32,517 nt of DNA from Clostridia bacterium (GTDB lineage Bacteria > Bacillota > Clostridia > Oscillospirales > CAG-272). The notes beneath the pieces are model-generated. The model had not been told where the DNA came from. It ran no database searches and worked only from the letters and a program-made list of their open reading frames with translations. The DNA is taken from assembly GCA_017466685.1 (NCBI GenBank), contig JAFTTS010000121.1:1-32517 (forward strand). The letters are read 5' to 3'. Below, one piece after another: positions 16,451 to 24,633 of the stretch (the stretch's first letter is position 1; each line of letters starts with the position of its first letter). Position numbers and translations under genes: made by a program.

Positions 16451-17641
16451 TTATCTTATAACATTAACCTTGATGATACCGTCGATCGCCGCAATCTTCG
16501 CCGCAATATCGTTCATGGTGTCATCGGAAAGATCACCGATGATCTCGAGGATCGAGTATGCGTAATCCTTCTTGGAACGGTTCGCCATGTTCTCGATGTT
16601 GATGTTAGCCGCGGAAACAACACCGGAAATCTGTGCAATGATGTTCGGAACGTTCTTGTGCAGAACACAAACACGAACGTCACCGCTGTGAGGCATCGAA
16701 ACATTCGGGAAGTTTACAGAGTTTACGATGTTACCGAGCTCAAGATACTCACGAAGCTGCTTTGCCGCCATAACCGCACAGTTGTCCTCGGATTCCTCTG
16801 TGGAAGCGCCGAGATGAGGAATAGCGATAACGCCGTCCATACCTGCGGTACGAGCATTCGGGAAGTCGGTTACATAACGTCTGACCTTACCGGACTTGAG
16901 AGCTGCCTCGATGTCGTCATCGTTAACAAGAGCGTCACGTGCGAAGTTTAATATGATAACGCCGTCCTTCATCATCGCGATGGTATCCTTGTTGATCATA
17001 TACTTGGTTGCAACGGACGGATCGGGATTGTCGATAAGCGGAACGTGGATCGAGATGATATCCGAATTCTTGAAGATATCCTCACGGGTGTTCACCTTAT
17101 GTACCGCACGGGAGAGGTTCCATGCCGCCTCAACCGAGATGTACGGGTCACATCCGAGAACGTCCATACCGAGATGTACTGCAGCATTAGCAAGAGGTCC
17201 GCCGATCGCGCCAAGACCGATGATACCGAGAGTCTTACCCTTGATTTCGGTTCCCGCGAACTTGGATTTTTCCTTTTCAACGAGCTTTGCAACGTTAGGA
17301 TCATCCTTTGCAGTCTTAACCCAGTTGATACCGCCAACGATATCACGGCAAGCGAGAAGCATACCGCAGAGAGCCGCTTCCTTAACACCGTTTGCATTGG
17401 CACCGGGAGTGTTGAATACAACAATACCCTGATCTGCACACTTGTCAAGCGGAATGTTGTTAACGCCTGCACCTGCACGAGCGATAGCCTTTAAGTTATC
17501 GCCAAACTCCATGTCGTGCATAACAGCGGAACGAACCATAATGGCATCGGGATTTTCGATATTCTCGGCAACCGCATAATTTTCATCAAAAATGTCGGTG
17601 CCGCATTTTGCGATTTTATTAAGAAGCTGTACGTTTTTCAT
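16451..17641 (-). CDS. serA: D-3-phosphoglycerate dehydrogenase with C-terminal ACT domain
   Basis: The 396-residue enzyme oxidises 3-phosphoglycerate in the first step of serine synthesis. The NAD-binding Rossmann motif is GIIGLGAIGGPLA (139-151), and ARAGAGVNNI (54-63) is the substrate-domain signature. Catalytic Arg is R235 (NFARD) and His is H276 (PHLGAST). Where typical family members have the catalytic Glu in 'DVFxxEP', this protein reads TDFPNARTAG (258-267) with no Glu. An ACT regulatory domain fills about 321-396, a possible serine-feedback site. AAGGAG precedes the ATG, 18 bases after the serC stop. Confidence 0.92.
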   Translation of the reverse strand: MKNVQLLNKIAKCGTDIFDENYAVAENIENPDAIMVRSAVMHDMEFGDNLKAIARAGAGVNNIPLDKCADQGIVVFNTPGANANGVKEAALCGMLLACRDIVGGINWVKTAKDDPNVAKLVEKEKSKFAGTEIKGKTLGIIGLGAIGGPLANAAVHLGMDVLGCDPYISVEAAWNLSRAVHKVNTREDIFKNSDIISIHVPLIDNPDPSVATKYMINKDTIAMMKDGVIILNFARDALVNDDDIEAALKSGKVRRYVTDFPNARTAGMDGVIAIPHLGASTEESEDNCAVMAAKQLREYLELGNIVNSVNFPNVSMPHSGDVRVCVLHKNVPNIIAQISGVVSAANINIENMANRSKKDYAYSILEIIGDLSDDTMNDIAAKIAAIDGIIKVNVIR

Positions 17642-17659
17642 TTTATGTTCTCCTTAAAG

Positions 17660-18745
17660 TTAAGCTTTCGGATTTTCAGCCGCGAACTTCTTCATGAAGT
17701 CAACGAGCGCCGCAACACCCTCATAAGGCATTGCATTATAAATGGAAGCTCTCATACCGCCAACGCTGCGGTGTCCCTTGAGGTTCATAAGACCTGCCTT
17801 CTCTGCTTCCTTTGCGAACTTCTTGTCGAGCTCCTCAACACCTGTTACGAAGGTAGCATTCATCATCGAGCGAGAATCCTTCTTAACGGGAGCGATGTAA
17901 TAATCCTGCGAATCGAGGTAATCATAAAGTAAAGCTGCCTTCTTGACGTTCATTTCCTTCATCTTCTCAAGACCGCCAAGCTCAAGGATCCATTCGTAAA
18001 CGAGACCTGCAACGTAGATCGCGTAGCAAGGAGGAGTGTTATACATCGAATCGTTTTCAGCCATAAGCTGCCAATCGAGCATAGAGGGAGTTTCGGGACG
18101 AGCATTGCCGAGAAGATCCTCACGAACGATAACAACAGTCAGACCTGCGGGAGCCATGTTCTTCTGTGCGCCGGCATAGATAACGCCGAACTTTGTAACG
18201 TCAACCGGCTCGGACATGATGCAGGAGGACATATCGGCAACAAGCGGAATATCACCTGTATCGGGGATATAGTTAAACTTTGTACCGTAAATTGTGTTGT
18301 TATAGCAGATGTGAACGTAGTCAGCATCGGGACGGAAGGATTCACGTGTGGTTTCGGGGATATAGGTGAAGTTATCTTCCTTTGAGGATGCAACAGCCTT
18401 AGCATCGCCGTACTTCTGTGCTTCCTTATATGCTTTGGTCGAGAACTGACCGGAGAGGATATAGTCTGCCTTACCTGTTTTCATAAGGTTGAGCGGAACA
18501 GCAGCGAACTGTGTGGAAGCACCGCCCTGAAGGAAGAGCACTTTATAGTTATCCGGAATATTCATAACCTTACGGAAATCAGCCTCAGCCTTCTTAATGA
18601 TAACATCGTATGCAGGAGAACGATGGCTCATCTCCATAACGGACATACCTGCGTCGCCGTAATTTACGAGCTCAGCAGCTGCCTTTTCAAGCACGGGCAG
18701 TGGGAGCATGGAAGGACCTGCGGAAAAATTATAAACTCTGTTCAT
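17660..18745 (-). CDS. serC: Phosphoserine aminotransferase
   Basis: The 361-residue PLP enzyme converts 3-phosphohydroxypyruvate to phosphoserine. It opens with the SerC signature YNFSAGPSMLP. FLQGGASTQF (71-80) binds the cofactor phosphate, and AGAQKNMAPAG places the PLP lysine at K195. Length is standard. GGAGG precedes the ATG. It is the first gene of the serC-serA unit; the serB phosphatase is not in the window. Confidence 0.96.
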   Translation of the reverse strand: MNRVYNFSAGPSMLPLPVLEKAAAELVNYGDAGMSVMEMSHRSPAYDVIIKKAEADFRKVMNIPDNYKVLFLQGGASTQFAAVPLNLMKTGKADYILSGQFSTKAYKEAQKYGDAKAVASSKEDNFTYIPETTRESFRPDADYVHICYNNTIYGTKFNYIPDTGDIPLVADMSSCIMSEPVDVTKFGVIYAGAQKNMAPAGLTVVIVREDLLGNARPETPSMLDWQLMAENDSMYNTPPCYAIYVAGLVYEWILELGGLEKMKEMNVKKAALLYDYLDSQDYYIAPVKKDSRSMMNATFVTGVEELDKKFAKEAEKAGLMNLKGHRSVGGMRASIYNAMPYEGVAALVDFMKKFAAENPKA

Positions 18746-18765
18746 GATAAATTACCTCCAAAAAT

Positions 18766-18780
18766 TCTACCAATAGTAGA
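18766..18780. promoter_or_regulatory. Small inverted repeat in the serC leader
   Basis: TCTAC-CAATA-GTAGA is a perfect 5-base inverted repeat about 25 bases downstream of the serC -10 and 20 bases ahead of the serC start. It could be an operator or a small RNA hairpin near the ribosome site. Confidence 0.3.
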
Positions 18781-18802
18781 TATGATATTACAGATTACTA
18801 TT

Positions 18803-18831
18803 ATTATAAACCATTATTCGATTTATGTCAA
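18803..18831 (-). promoter_or_regulatory. Consensus promoter of serC-serA
   Basis: On the minus strand a perfect TTGACA (18826-18831), a 17-base spacer and a perfect TATAAT (18803-18808) lie about 60 bases upstream of serC. This predicts strong sigma-A transcription. Confidence 0.85.
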
Positions 18832-18955
18832 TAGAAAAGTTGCTGATTTTCAGCGCTTTAATCGGGTAAATTTTGTAAGCCTCAAATTGGCACATATATT
18901 TTTGACTTATATACGGGAAAATAAGTTTGAAATAAAGCAAAAAGGAGGTTACTTT

Positions 18956-19150
18956 ATGGCAAACAAATTTACAGGTGTAACCAAGGCGGCAATTGCGGGT
19001 GCGGTATTCGGAAGTGCTATCGGTATGATTGCCGTACCGAGCAAAAAGCCAAAGAAAAAGCACCGTAATCACGGCATGGCACACAAGGCCGGCAATGCAC
19101 TTCGCACCGTTGGCTCAACTATGCAGAATGTTGCTGATATTATTGATTAG
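18956..19150 (+). CDS. Small membrane-anchored basic protein
   Basis: The 64-residue protein has one hydrophobic stretch (about residues 9-27, AAIAGAVFGSAIGMIAV), a strongly basic patch (PSKKPKKKHRNH) and an amphipathic C-terminal helix. It resembles the small YtxH-like envelope proteins of Firmicutes, but no specific family is certain. The ATG at 18956 follows AAAGGAGG at 7 bases, a strong site, and a perfect-stem terminator lies downstream. It is transcribed divergently from serC as a single gene. Function unknown. Confidence 0.65.
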   Translation: MANKFTGVTKAAIAGAVFGSAIGMIAVPSKKPKKKHRNHGMAHKAGNALRTVGSTMQNVADIID

Positions 19151-19194
19151 GAACATCATAATGCTTTTGGCAGTAACTGTTTATTAAAGCAAAA

Positions 19195-19242
19195 ACACCT
19201 TATGGCGAGTTAATTATCGTACCATAAGGTGTATTGTTTTTT
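19195..19242. terminator. Strong bidirectional terminator
   Basis: ACACCTTATGG and CCATAAGGTGT form a perfect 11-base stem around a 16-base loop. A T-run (19236-19242) lies on the plus side and AAAAA on the other. It ends both the small plus-strand gene and the eight-gene minus-strand cluster. Confidence 0.9.
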
Positions 19243-19306
19243 AATGATTACCGAACGTGCACGGCAAAATAATTTTCGCAGTCATCCCGGTAAAGCGGTG
19301 TCAGAA

Positions 19307-20521
19307 TCAAACGTTCTTTCTGTAAACGCTGTACTGATCCGAGGACATACCGAAGTTTCCTACTCCGCTGACGAAAAATCCGGGAGAGATCGCCCACAGG
19401 ATGCAGAATATGAGACGTATTCCGTACGCATACCAATAGCTTCCGAAAAGATCCAGCTTAAAGAAGACCTCAACGAGTATCGCGCCAACGCTGCAAAGTA
19501 TCGCAGAAACGAGGAATACCTTATCCTGATAACCGTGGTCATACGCGCTGCAGTAGCATTTCTGCTTGAGCCAGGAGAATCCGATACCGATAATGACAAG
19601 GAATGCAATACGCATGATCATGTATACCCAATCGTTCGAGAAAACGAAACGGTTTGAAAGAAGATTTCTGGAGCTTGAGAATGTGATCGCGCTTTCCATC
19701 TCCTGTGAAAGAAGGTTTACATCTGTAACCTCTGAATACATTCCGCCTGTTCGATTTGCAATTTCTGCAAGCATCGGACTTGAGAAACCGAAGCTTATCG
19801 TGCTTATAACGATATTGTTGGAGCAGCAATCGGAAATAACCGCATTAAGTCCGGAATCGTCCGATGCACCGTCGCTGAGGAGAAGTATCTTCGGCGTAGA
19901 GCCTGCTTTGAGCTCACCCGAAATTATATCATCCACCGCCATACGCAGTGCCGCAACAACATCCGTTCCGCCGGTCGGCTCAAATGCAAACTGTTCACCC
20001 TTCTGATACGGTGCCATATCACGTATCTTGAACACCTCATGAGTGAAACGGTAGATTGCAAATTCAAAATCCGCGTCTTCCTTTTCCATTATCTCGCTGA
20101 TGGCATCCGCACGCTTCATATCGGGGTCAGATATTTCCATAGATCCCGAATCATCGATTACGAAAACGTAAGACGAAGCATCACCCATGGTAAAGGTCGA
20201 AATATTGAGCTCATAAACAAATTCAAGAATGCCGGATGCAAGGAATATTACCGCAATTGCAATCGCGCCCTTCTTGAACGCGCCGGAAACAACCTCGCCG
20301 AGATTTTTGCTGTGCCATCCCTGATAGTCACCGCGCTTTTTGTTGAGCAAGAACATAACGCCGTAAACCGCACCTGCGAACAGGGCAAAGTACAAAGCGA
20401 TACCGAGAGGAGCCCATATGATCTCAGTAAGAATCGGGAACAAAAGCTCACCTATGATAAAGAACAGTACGCCAACGCCGGCGGTAATAAGTATATGAAG
20501 TGCTGTACCCCATTTTCTCAT
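19307..20521 (-). CDS. Membrane VWA-domain protein
   Basis: The 404-residue protein has three N-terminal helices (about 7-27, 36-59, 84-104), then a von Willebrand A domain, then three C-terminal helices (from about residue 305). The MIDAS metal site is complete: D123-x-S125-x-S127 (DDSGS), T186 (GGTD) and D217 (LLSDG). Basic loops (NKKRGDYQGWHSK; KQKCYCSAYDHG) mark the cytoplasmic side, so by the positive-inside rule the VWA domain faces outward. VWA domains bind protein partners through the metal ion. AAGGAG precedes the ATG, 11 bases after the upstream gene. It is the last gene of the tubulin/GTPase cluster. Its exact function is unknown. Confidence 0.85.
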   Translation of the reverse strand: MRKWGTALHILITAGVGVLFFIIGELLFPILTEIIWAPLGIALYFALFAGAVYGVMFLLNKKRGDYQGWHSKNLGEVVSGAFKKGAIAIAVIFLASGILEFVYELNISTFTMGDASSYVFVIDDSGSMEISDPDMKRADAISEIMEKEDADFEFAIYRFTHEVFKIRDMAPYQKGEQFAFEPTGGTDVVAALRMAVDDIISGELKAGSTPKILLLSDGASDDSGLNAVISDCCSNNIVISTISFGFSSPMLAEIANRTGGMYSEVTDVNLLSQEMESAITFSSSRNLLSNRFVFSNDWVYMIMRIAFLVIIGIGFSWLKQKCYCSAYDHGYQDKVFLVSAILCSVGAILVEVFFKLDLFGSYWYAYGIRLIFCILWAISPGFFVSGVGNFGMSSDQYSVYRKNV

Positions 20522-20532
20522 GATTTTTCTCC

Positions 20533-21243
20533 TTATCTCTTATGTAATTTAATAAGTACAATATTGATGATAACGCTGAGTGCGAGAGTTATAAAGAAGG
20601 TGACGATTATTATCGGAAGATAGTGAAGCTTGGTGTTATAATAATCCTGATCCGTAATATTCCATTCGCCGTCCTCATCCATTTCGAGAGTAAACGTTGC
20701 GTGCAGACTGCCGTTTTTAGGATTGAAAAGTGCTATAGAGGGCTGCTTTGCCTCTGCATCGGTAACGTTCTCGCCCTCAAGCATAACCCACTGTCCCTGC
20801 TCATCTTTTCCGAATAAAACAGCAACATACTTTGCATTTTCGTCATGCTTAAAGTTAGCGGTTGCATCAACCAGAACCGGTGCAACAACTGTGGGAGTCG
20901 GAGCGGTTGTGCCGGGTGTGGTGGTCTCGCCCTCTGCAGGTGCTGCGGTGGTGTCTGTGCCGGTTCCATCGGGAACTGTGGTATCTGCCTCGGTCGAATC
21001 CGACGCTGCAGGATCAACATCGGTCACATCCGGAGCGTCAGTTGTGTCATCTGCGTCGGTTGCATCGGGTGCTGCAGGCGTATTGTCAACGGCCTCAGTG
21101 GATGCATCGGTTGTCGGGTTGACCGCTTCCTGACCGGCAGGAGCTTCAGTCCCCGGTGTTTGTGTTGCTGAAACCGAGAGAATGGCAGGCGCGAGCATAA
21201 GCATTGCCGCCATCAGAAAACAAAATATTCTTTTCATGTTCAT
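20533..21243 (-). CDS. Secreted, stalked single-pass membrane protein
   Basis: The 236-residue protein has a signal peptide (about 1-26, cleavage likely after SVSA). A low-complexity stalk rich in Thr, Asp, Ala and Pro follows to about residue 118 (repeats of the type DATDADDTTDAPDVTDVD). A small beta-rich domain (about 120-200, including KYVAVLFGKDEQGQWVMLEG) comes next, then a C-terminal transmembrane helix (about 209-231) and a KLHKR stop-transfer tail. It therefore displays a domain outside the cell on an acidic, possibly glycosylated stalk. No known family is recognised. AGGAGG precedes the ATG. It lies between the GAP1-like and VWA genes, so it is a plausible surface partner of the VWA protein. 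Confidence 0.75.
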   Translation of the reverse strand: MNMKRIFCFLMAAMLMLAPAILSVSATQTPGTEAPAGQEAVNPTTDASTEAVDNTPAAPDATDADDTTDAPDVTDVDPAASDSTEADTTVPDGTGTDTTAAPAEGETTTPGTTAPTPTVVAPVLVDATANFKHDENAKYVAVLFGKDEQGQWVMLEGENVTDAEAKQPSIALFNPKNGSLHATFTLEMDEDGEWNITDQDYYNTKLHYLPIIIVTFFITLALSVIINIVLIKLHKR

Positions 21244-21258
21244 TTTAATATCCTCCTG

Positions 21259-24200
21259 TTACCTTGGACGTTTTTTGCTTTTTCTTGGCAAAAGAGCAAT
21301 TCCAACTATTGCAAGCAAAATGAAAATCGCTATTCCGACTGACAACATAATGACCATATCCATCTTACAGAGAATGGTAAGAAGCCAGAAGGAGAGAAGT
21401 GCAAGCGCGAAAGTTACGACCGAGCCGAGCAAACACTTGAAGAACATCGGCAGATCGAAACGAAGTCTGTTGCTGTCAATAGCCTGTCTTGCAAGATTGA
21501 TCATTCCCGAATTTCTGACATAATCCCGTCCTCGGATATTATTGAGCAGATGGAGGAAATTACCGTCGTTCATAGACTGCGGCGACTGTGACATTCTTGC
21601 ATAGAGATATCTCATTATCGGATAACCGACAAACGATTCAAACGCGGATCTCTTGAGCGCCATATCATTGAGTCGTCCGGTAAGGAAAGAGCCAACCTCA
21701 GTGGTTGAAGCCTCGCCGTAACCCATCGAAGAGAGATATGCACTGACATCGAATGCACCTTCTTCACGAGCATACATGATATAATAGTACATCCAAAGCT
21801 GCTTTGCCTGCTCACTGTCCGGCGCACTGAGTATATGGTACTTGATACGCTGACAAACAAGGTCCTCCTTATCCGTCTGACGTGTCTGTGCACACATTGC
21901 CTCAAGTGAAGCGATTCTTCTGTCTGCAATAGTTGCATCAACCTTGCGTACCGACTCAAAAAGCTCCATGTTTGAAGGCTTTTGTTCATACGAGGATTCA
22001 GCGACCAAACGTATTATTTCACGCAGTACATCACCGGGGAGTCCGCAAACATTCTCCTCATTTGCAGCGGAAATAATTTCATAAGCCGCTTTATCGAGAA
22101 TTGTTTTTGCAATATCCTTAAGCTGCGGATTTTCGGTATAGGTTGAAGAAATCGCATGATATTCACGCATTATAACATTCAACTGCGCTTCAAACTGCTT
22201 TCCGGGCTCAAATGAAGTTTCGCGAATGAGTCTGTTCAGTGAATTGCTGTACCAGGTGGAGAAGATTCCCGAGGTTTCAGAAGCGTCATATGAGGTGTCC
22301 GAAAGAAGCTTCGAGGTCATTATGAGGACAAATCTCGCCGTATGATCCATCTCAAGCTGATTCTCGATTTCAGCGGCAAGCTCGGGTTTGTTCTCACCAA
22401 AGAGCACGTGAAGGAAGAGTCCGGACATAAATTCGCCTGTCTGAAGCGATTTATATAAACGCTGACGGTTAGCGATCTGCATATTTTTGAGATAATATGC
22501 AAAAACACGGTAAGTATTTATATCGCTCTTATTAAACCAACGCATGAGCGAAGCAATACGTTCCTCACTCGGAGAATAGTTAAAGCTGTTCATGTTGGTC
22601 ACTTCAAAGAGGAGAAGAACCGAACCAACCATGTCAGGGCTCCAGATACTGCCCGCAGAAGCGATTTCGTCAAGTGCCTTTTCTTCACACTTTAAGATCA
22701 GAGGGATAACACGGTCTGCAATTTCCGCTTCCACCGCCGATTTTATCGTTGACTTATAAGCTTCGGCAGCCAGCTTGACAATTTCGGAATCTCCCTTGCA
22801 AGCCAGACGGAAAAGACGTGTGAAGCAGATCTCCGCCGTATCCTTCTTTAATTTGGTTATATCCTGCAGATTGGTTAAAAATGCAGTTGCATACAAGCGC
22901 AGTGTAAATGCGGCATCAAGCGTTTCGTTTTCGCTCTTGTAAATACGCTTTTCTTCTTTAAAGAGTACGCTTGTACATTCCTCTCTGCGTGCTGAATCAA
23001 TTTTCTGCTCGTATTCGAAAAGATAACCGTAAGCAAGAGCGCGGATCTCGTTATTGCTTGCTTTTGCAGAGATATATTTGAGATATGCCTCGGCAATCGG
23101 ACGCTGTGACTCAAGATCACCCTTTTCAGTGAACTTTTCTGTCCACAGCTTCATGGTGTCAACAACGATTCTCATAAGCTCGCTCATCTCGGATTCGGAC
23201 GAAAGACGTATAAAGAGTCCGCAAACAAGCTTGAGCAGCTGAGGTGTTATCGCATCTGTCTGAATATCCTTTTTCTCGGAAAGATATGAGCAGTAATACG
23301 GCGCAGCGGAACGGTCTTTTTTAAGAACCTCATCACAAAGAGCTTCAACGGTTTCATCCGATGCACTCGCACGGCAGCAAGCATATAAAAGTGCCGCATA
23401 TTCTTCAAACTGATGCTTTGTCGGCTCGGCGTCATGCTTCATCATAGTGCAGATCGCACGCTCCATCTCGGGAGAAAGTGACGCTTCGGCAAGCTTGAGG
23501 TCACACATAACGCGATAAATAAATTCCTCTGCATCCGGCACCTTTGAGCCTGCACCTGCAAACTCGGAAGCGGCAAGCATAAACGCCGGCATAAGTGCAT
23601 TTTTGTTTGCAAACTGTTCAGCTGTAATGCGATAGATCAGATATACGATCTCTATAGACGATGCGCTGTTCGGTCTGCCGCGAAGGAGCTTACGGTATTT
23701 GGACTTTGTGTAGCTCCAGAATTCTTCAATGGCATCCTTATTTTCAAGCGAATCCCAGAGGAAACCGAAATATTCGCTTACGGTATTCGGAATATTCGAG
23801 GTATGCTTACCGCCGTCAAGATCGAGAAGCATTGTCTGATCGCGCTTTAATACTGCGATTTCTTCCTCACTCTTCGGATGGATGAAAACGAGATGCATAT
23901 CGCCGACCATCTTGTCCTTGACCTGACAGCTCCAGTGAGTCGCAATACCGAAATTGACACGCGTGAAATCCGGAAGCAGACTCATTATGTGAAACGCCAG
24001 CTTTTCTGCCGTAGCATCACCCTTTTCTTCCCATGCACTGCGAAGCTCCTGCGGCAAGATAACTGCCAGCTGCTTCTTGTTTTCAATGGCAAAGTATATG
24101 CCGTTCATGAGGCTGATAAAGCTTTCTTTTGTGAAGCCCGCATTTTTGAAAACAGAAGGATTATATCTTGCTTCTCCGTGCGAGAAAAGGTCATAGCCCG

Positions 24201-24618
24201 GGTTTATTGTGATCTTGCCCTGATTGATACGCCCGAGAAGTGCATCATAGGTTTCAAAGCAACCGGGGTCAAATGCACCGCCGAAATCCGTACAAAAACG
24301 AAGCGTATCGTTTCCGGTTAAAATATAGCTTGTGGAGTATGCACCCTTTCGGCCCATAGTCTCCGTAATGCGGTCGGTTACCCAATATGTTCTCGAAACG
24401 ACCATCGCTGCCTCGCCGATATGATATATACGAAGCACGTTGTTGTCAGCGACATTGGTGAGAGCACGCTGAGCAAAGGTTTCGTCCATATTGCATCGCG
24501 GCTCAATATAGTCTCTGACGATCTCTCTGTCAACGACATTTTCGGTGATAGCCGCTGTCCATGTTCCCGCATTATTCTGTTCATTTCTGCATCGAACAAA
24601 TATATGCTGTCCTACCAT
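21259..24618 (-). CDS. GTPase-associated protein 1 (GAP1)-like protein with C-terminal membrane hairpin
   Basis: This protein has 1119 residues. The N-terminal part (about 1-300) starts with VGQHIFVRCRNE and contains AMVVSRTYWVTDRITETMGR, GAYSTSYILTG and TRVNFGIATHWS. I associate this layout with GAP1 N-terminal domains, encoded beside double-GTPases in proposed prokaryotic conflict systems; this is recall, not a search. The middle (about 300-1050) is helical and repeat-like. Two adjacent hydrophobic helices (about 1063-1084 and 1088-1110) and a basic tail (RKSKKRPR) anchor it, probably with both ends in the cytoplasm. AAGGAG precedes the ATG, 15 bases after the GTPase gene. Likely partner of that GTPase. 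Confidence 0.6.
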   Translation of the reverse strand: MVGQHIFVRCRNEQNNAGTWTAAITENVVDREIVRDYIEPRCNMDETFAQRALTNVADNNVLRIYHIGEAAMVVSRTYWVTDRITETMGRKGAYSTSYILTGNDTLRFCTDFGGAFDPGCFETYDALLGRINQGKITINPGYDLFSHGEARYNPSVFKNAGFTKESFISLMNGIYFAIENKKQLAVILPQELRSAWEEKGDATAEKLAFHIMSLLPDFTRVNFGIATHWSCQVKDKMVGDMHLVFIHPKSEEEIAVLKRDQTMLLDLDGGKHTSNIPNTVSEYFGFLWDSLENKDAIEEFWSYTKSKYRKLLRGRPNSASSIEIVYLIYRITAEQFANKNALMPAFMLAASEFAGAGSKVPDAEEFIYRVMCDLKLAEASLSPEMERAICTMMKHDAEPTKHQFEEYAALLYACCRASASDETVEALCDEVLKKDRSAAPYYCSYLSEKKDIQTDAITPQLLKLVCGLFIRLSSESEMSELMRIVVDTMKLWTEKFTEKGDLESQRPIAEAYLKYISAKASNNEIRALAYGYLFEYEQKIDSARREECTSVLFKEEKRIYKSENETLDAAFTLRLYATAFLTNLQDITKLKKDTAEICFTRLFRLACKGDSEIVKLAAEAYKSTIKSAVEAEIADRVIPLILKCEEKALDEIASAGSIWSPDMVGSVLLLFEVTNMNSFNYSPSEERIASLMRWFNKSDINTYRVFAYYLKNMQIANRQRLYKSLQTGEFMSGLFLHVLFGENKPELAAEIENQLEMDHTARFVLIMTSKLLSDTSYDASETSGIFSTWYSNSLNRLIRETSFEPGKQFEAQLNVIMREYHAISSTYTENPQLKDIAKTILDKAAYEIISAANEENVCGLPGDVLREIIRLVAESSYEQKPSNMELFESVRKVDATIADRRIASLEAMCAQTRQTDKEDLVCQRIKYHILSAPDSEQAKQLWMYYYIMYAREEGAFDVSAYLSSMGYGEASTTEVGSFLTGRLNDMALKRSAFESFVGYPIMRYLYARMSQSPQSMNDGNFLHLLNNIRGRDYVRNSGMINLARQAIDSNRLRFDLPMFFKCLLGSVVTFALALLSFWLLTILCKMDMVIMLSVGIAIFILLAIVGIALLPRKSKKRPR

Positions 24619-24633
24619 GTTTTTCTCCTTACG

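Noticed and set aside
16403..17494. Several plus-strand frames of 149-182 codons across serA
   Set aside because: serA is unmistakable on the minus strand, and these frames lack ribosome sites and family motifs.
18746..18955. T-box or riboswitch upstream of serC
   Set aside because: Only about 55 leader bases separate the consensus promoter from the gene, with a single 5-base inverted repeat; no T-box or aptamer elements are visible.
20723..21171. Ser/Val- and Cys/Arg-rich plus-strand frames opposite the Thr/Asp-rich stalk
   Set aside because: They mirror the repetitive minus-strand codons. The minus-strand protein has a clear signal peptide, transmembrane anchor and ribosome site.
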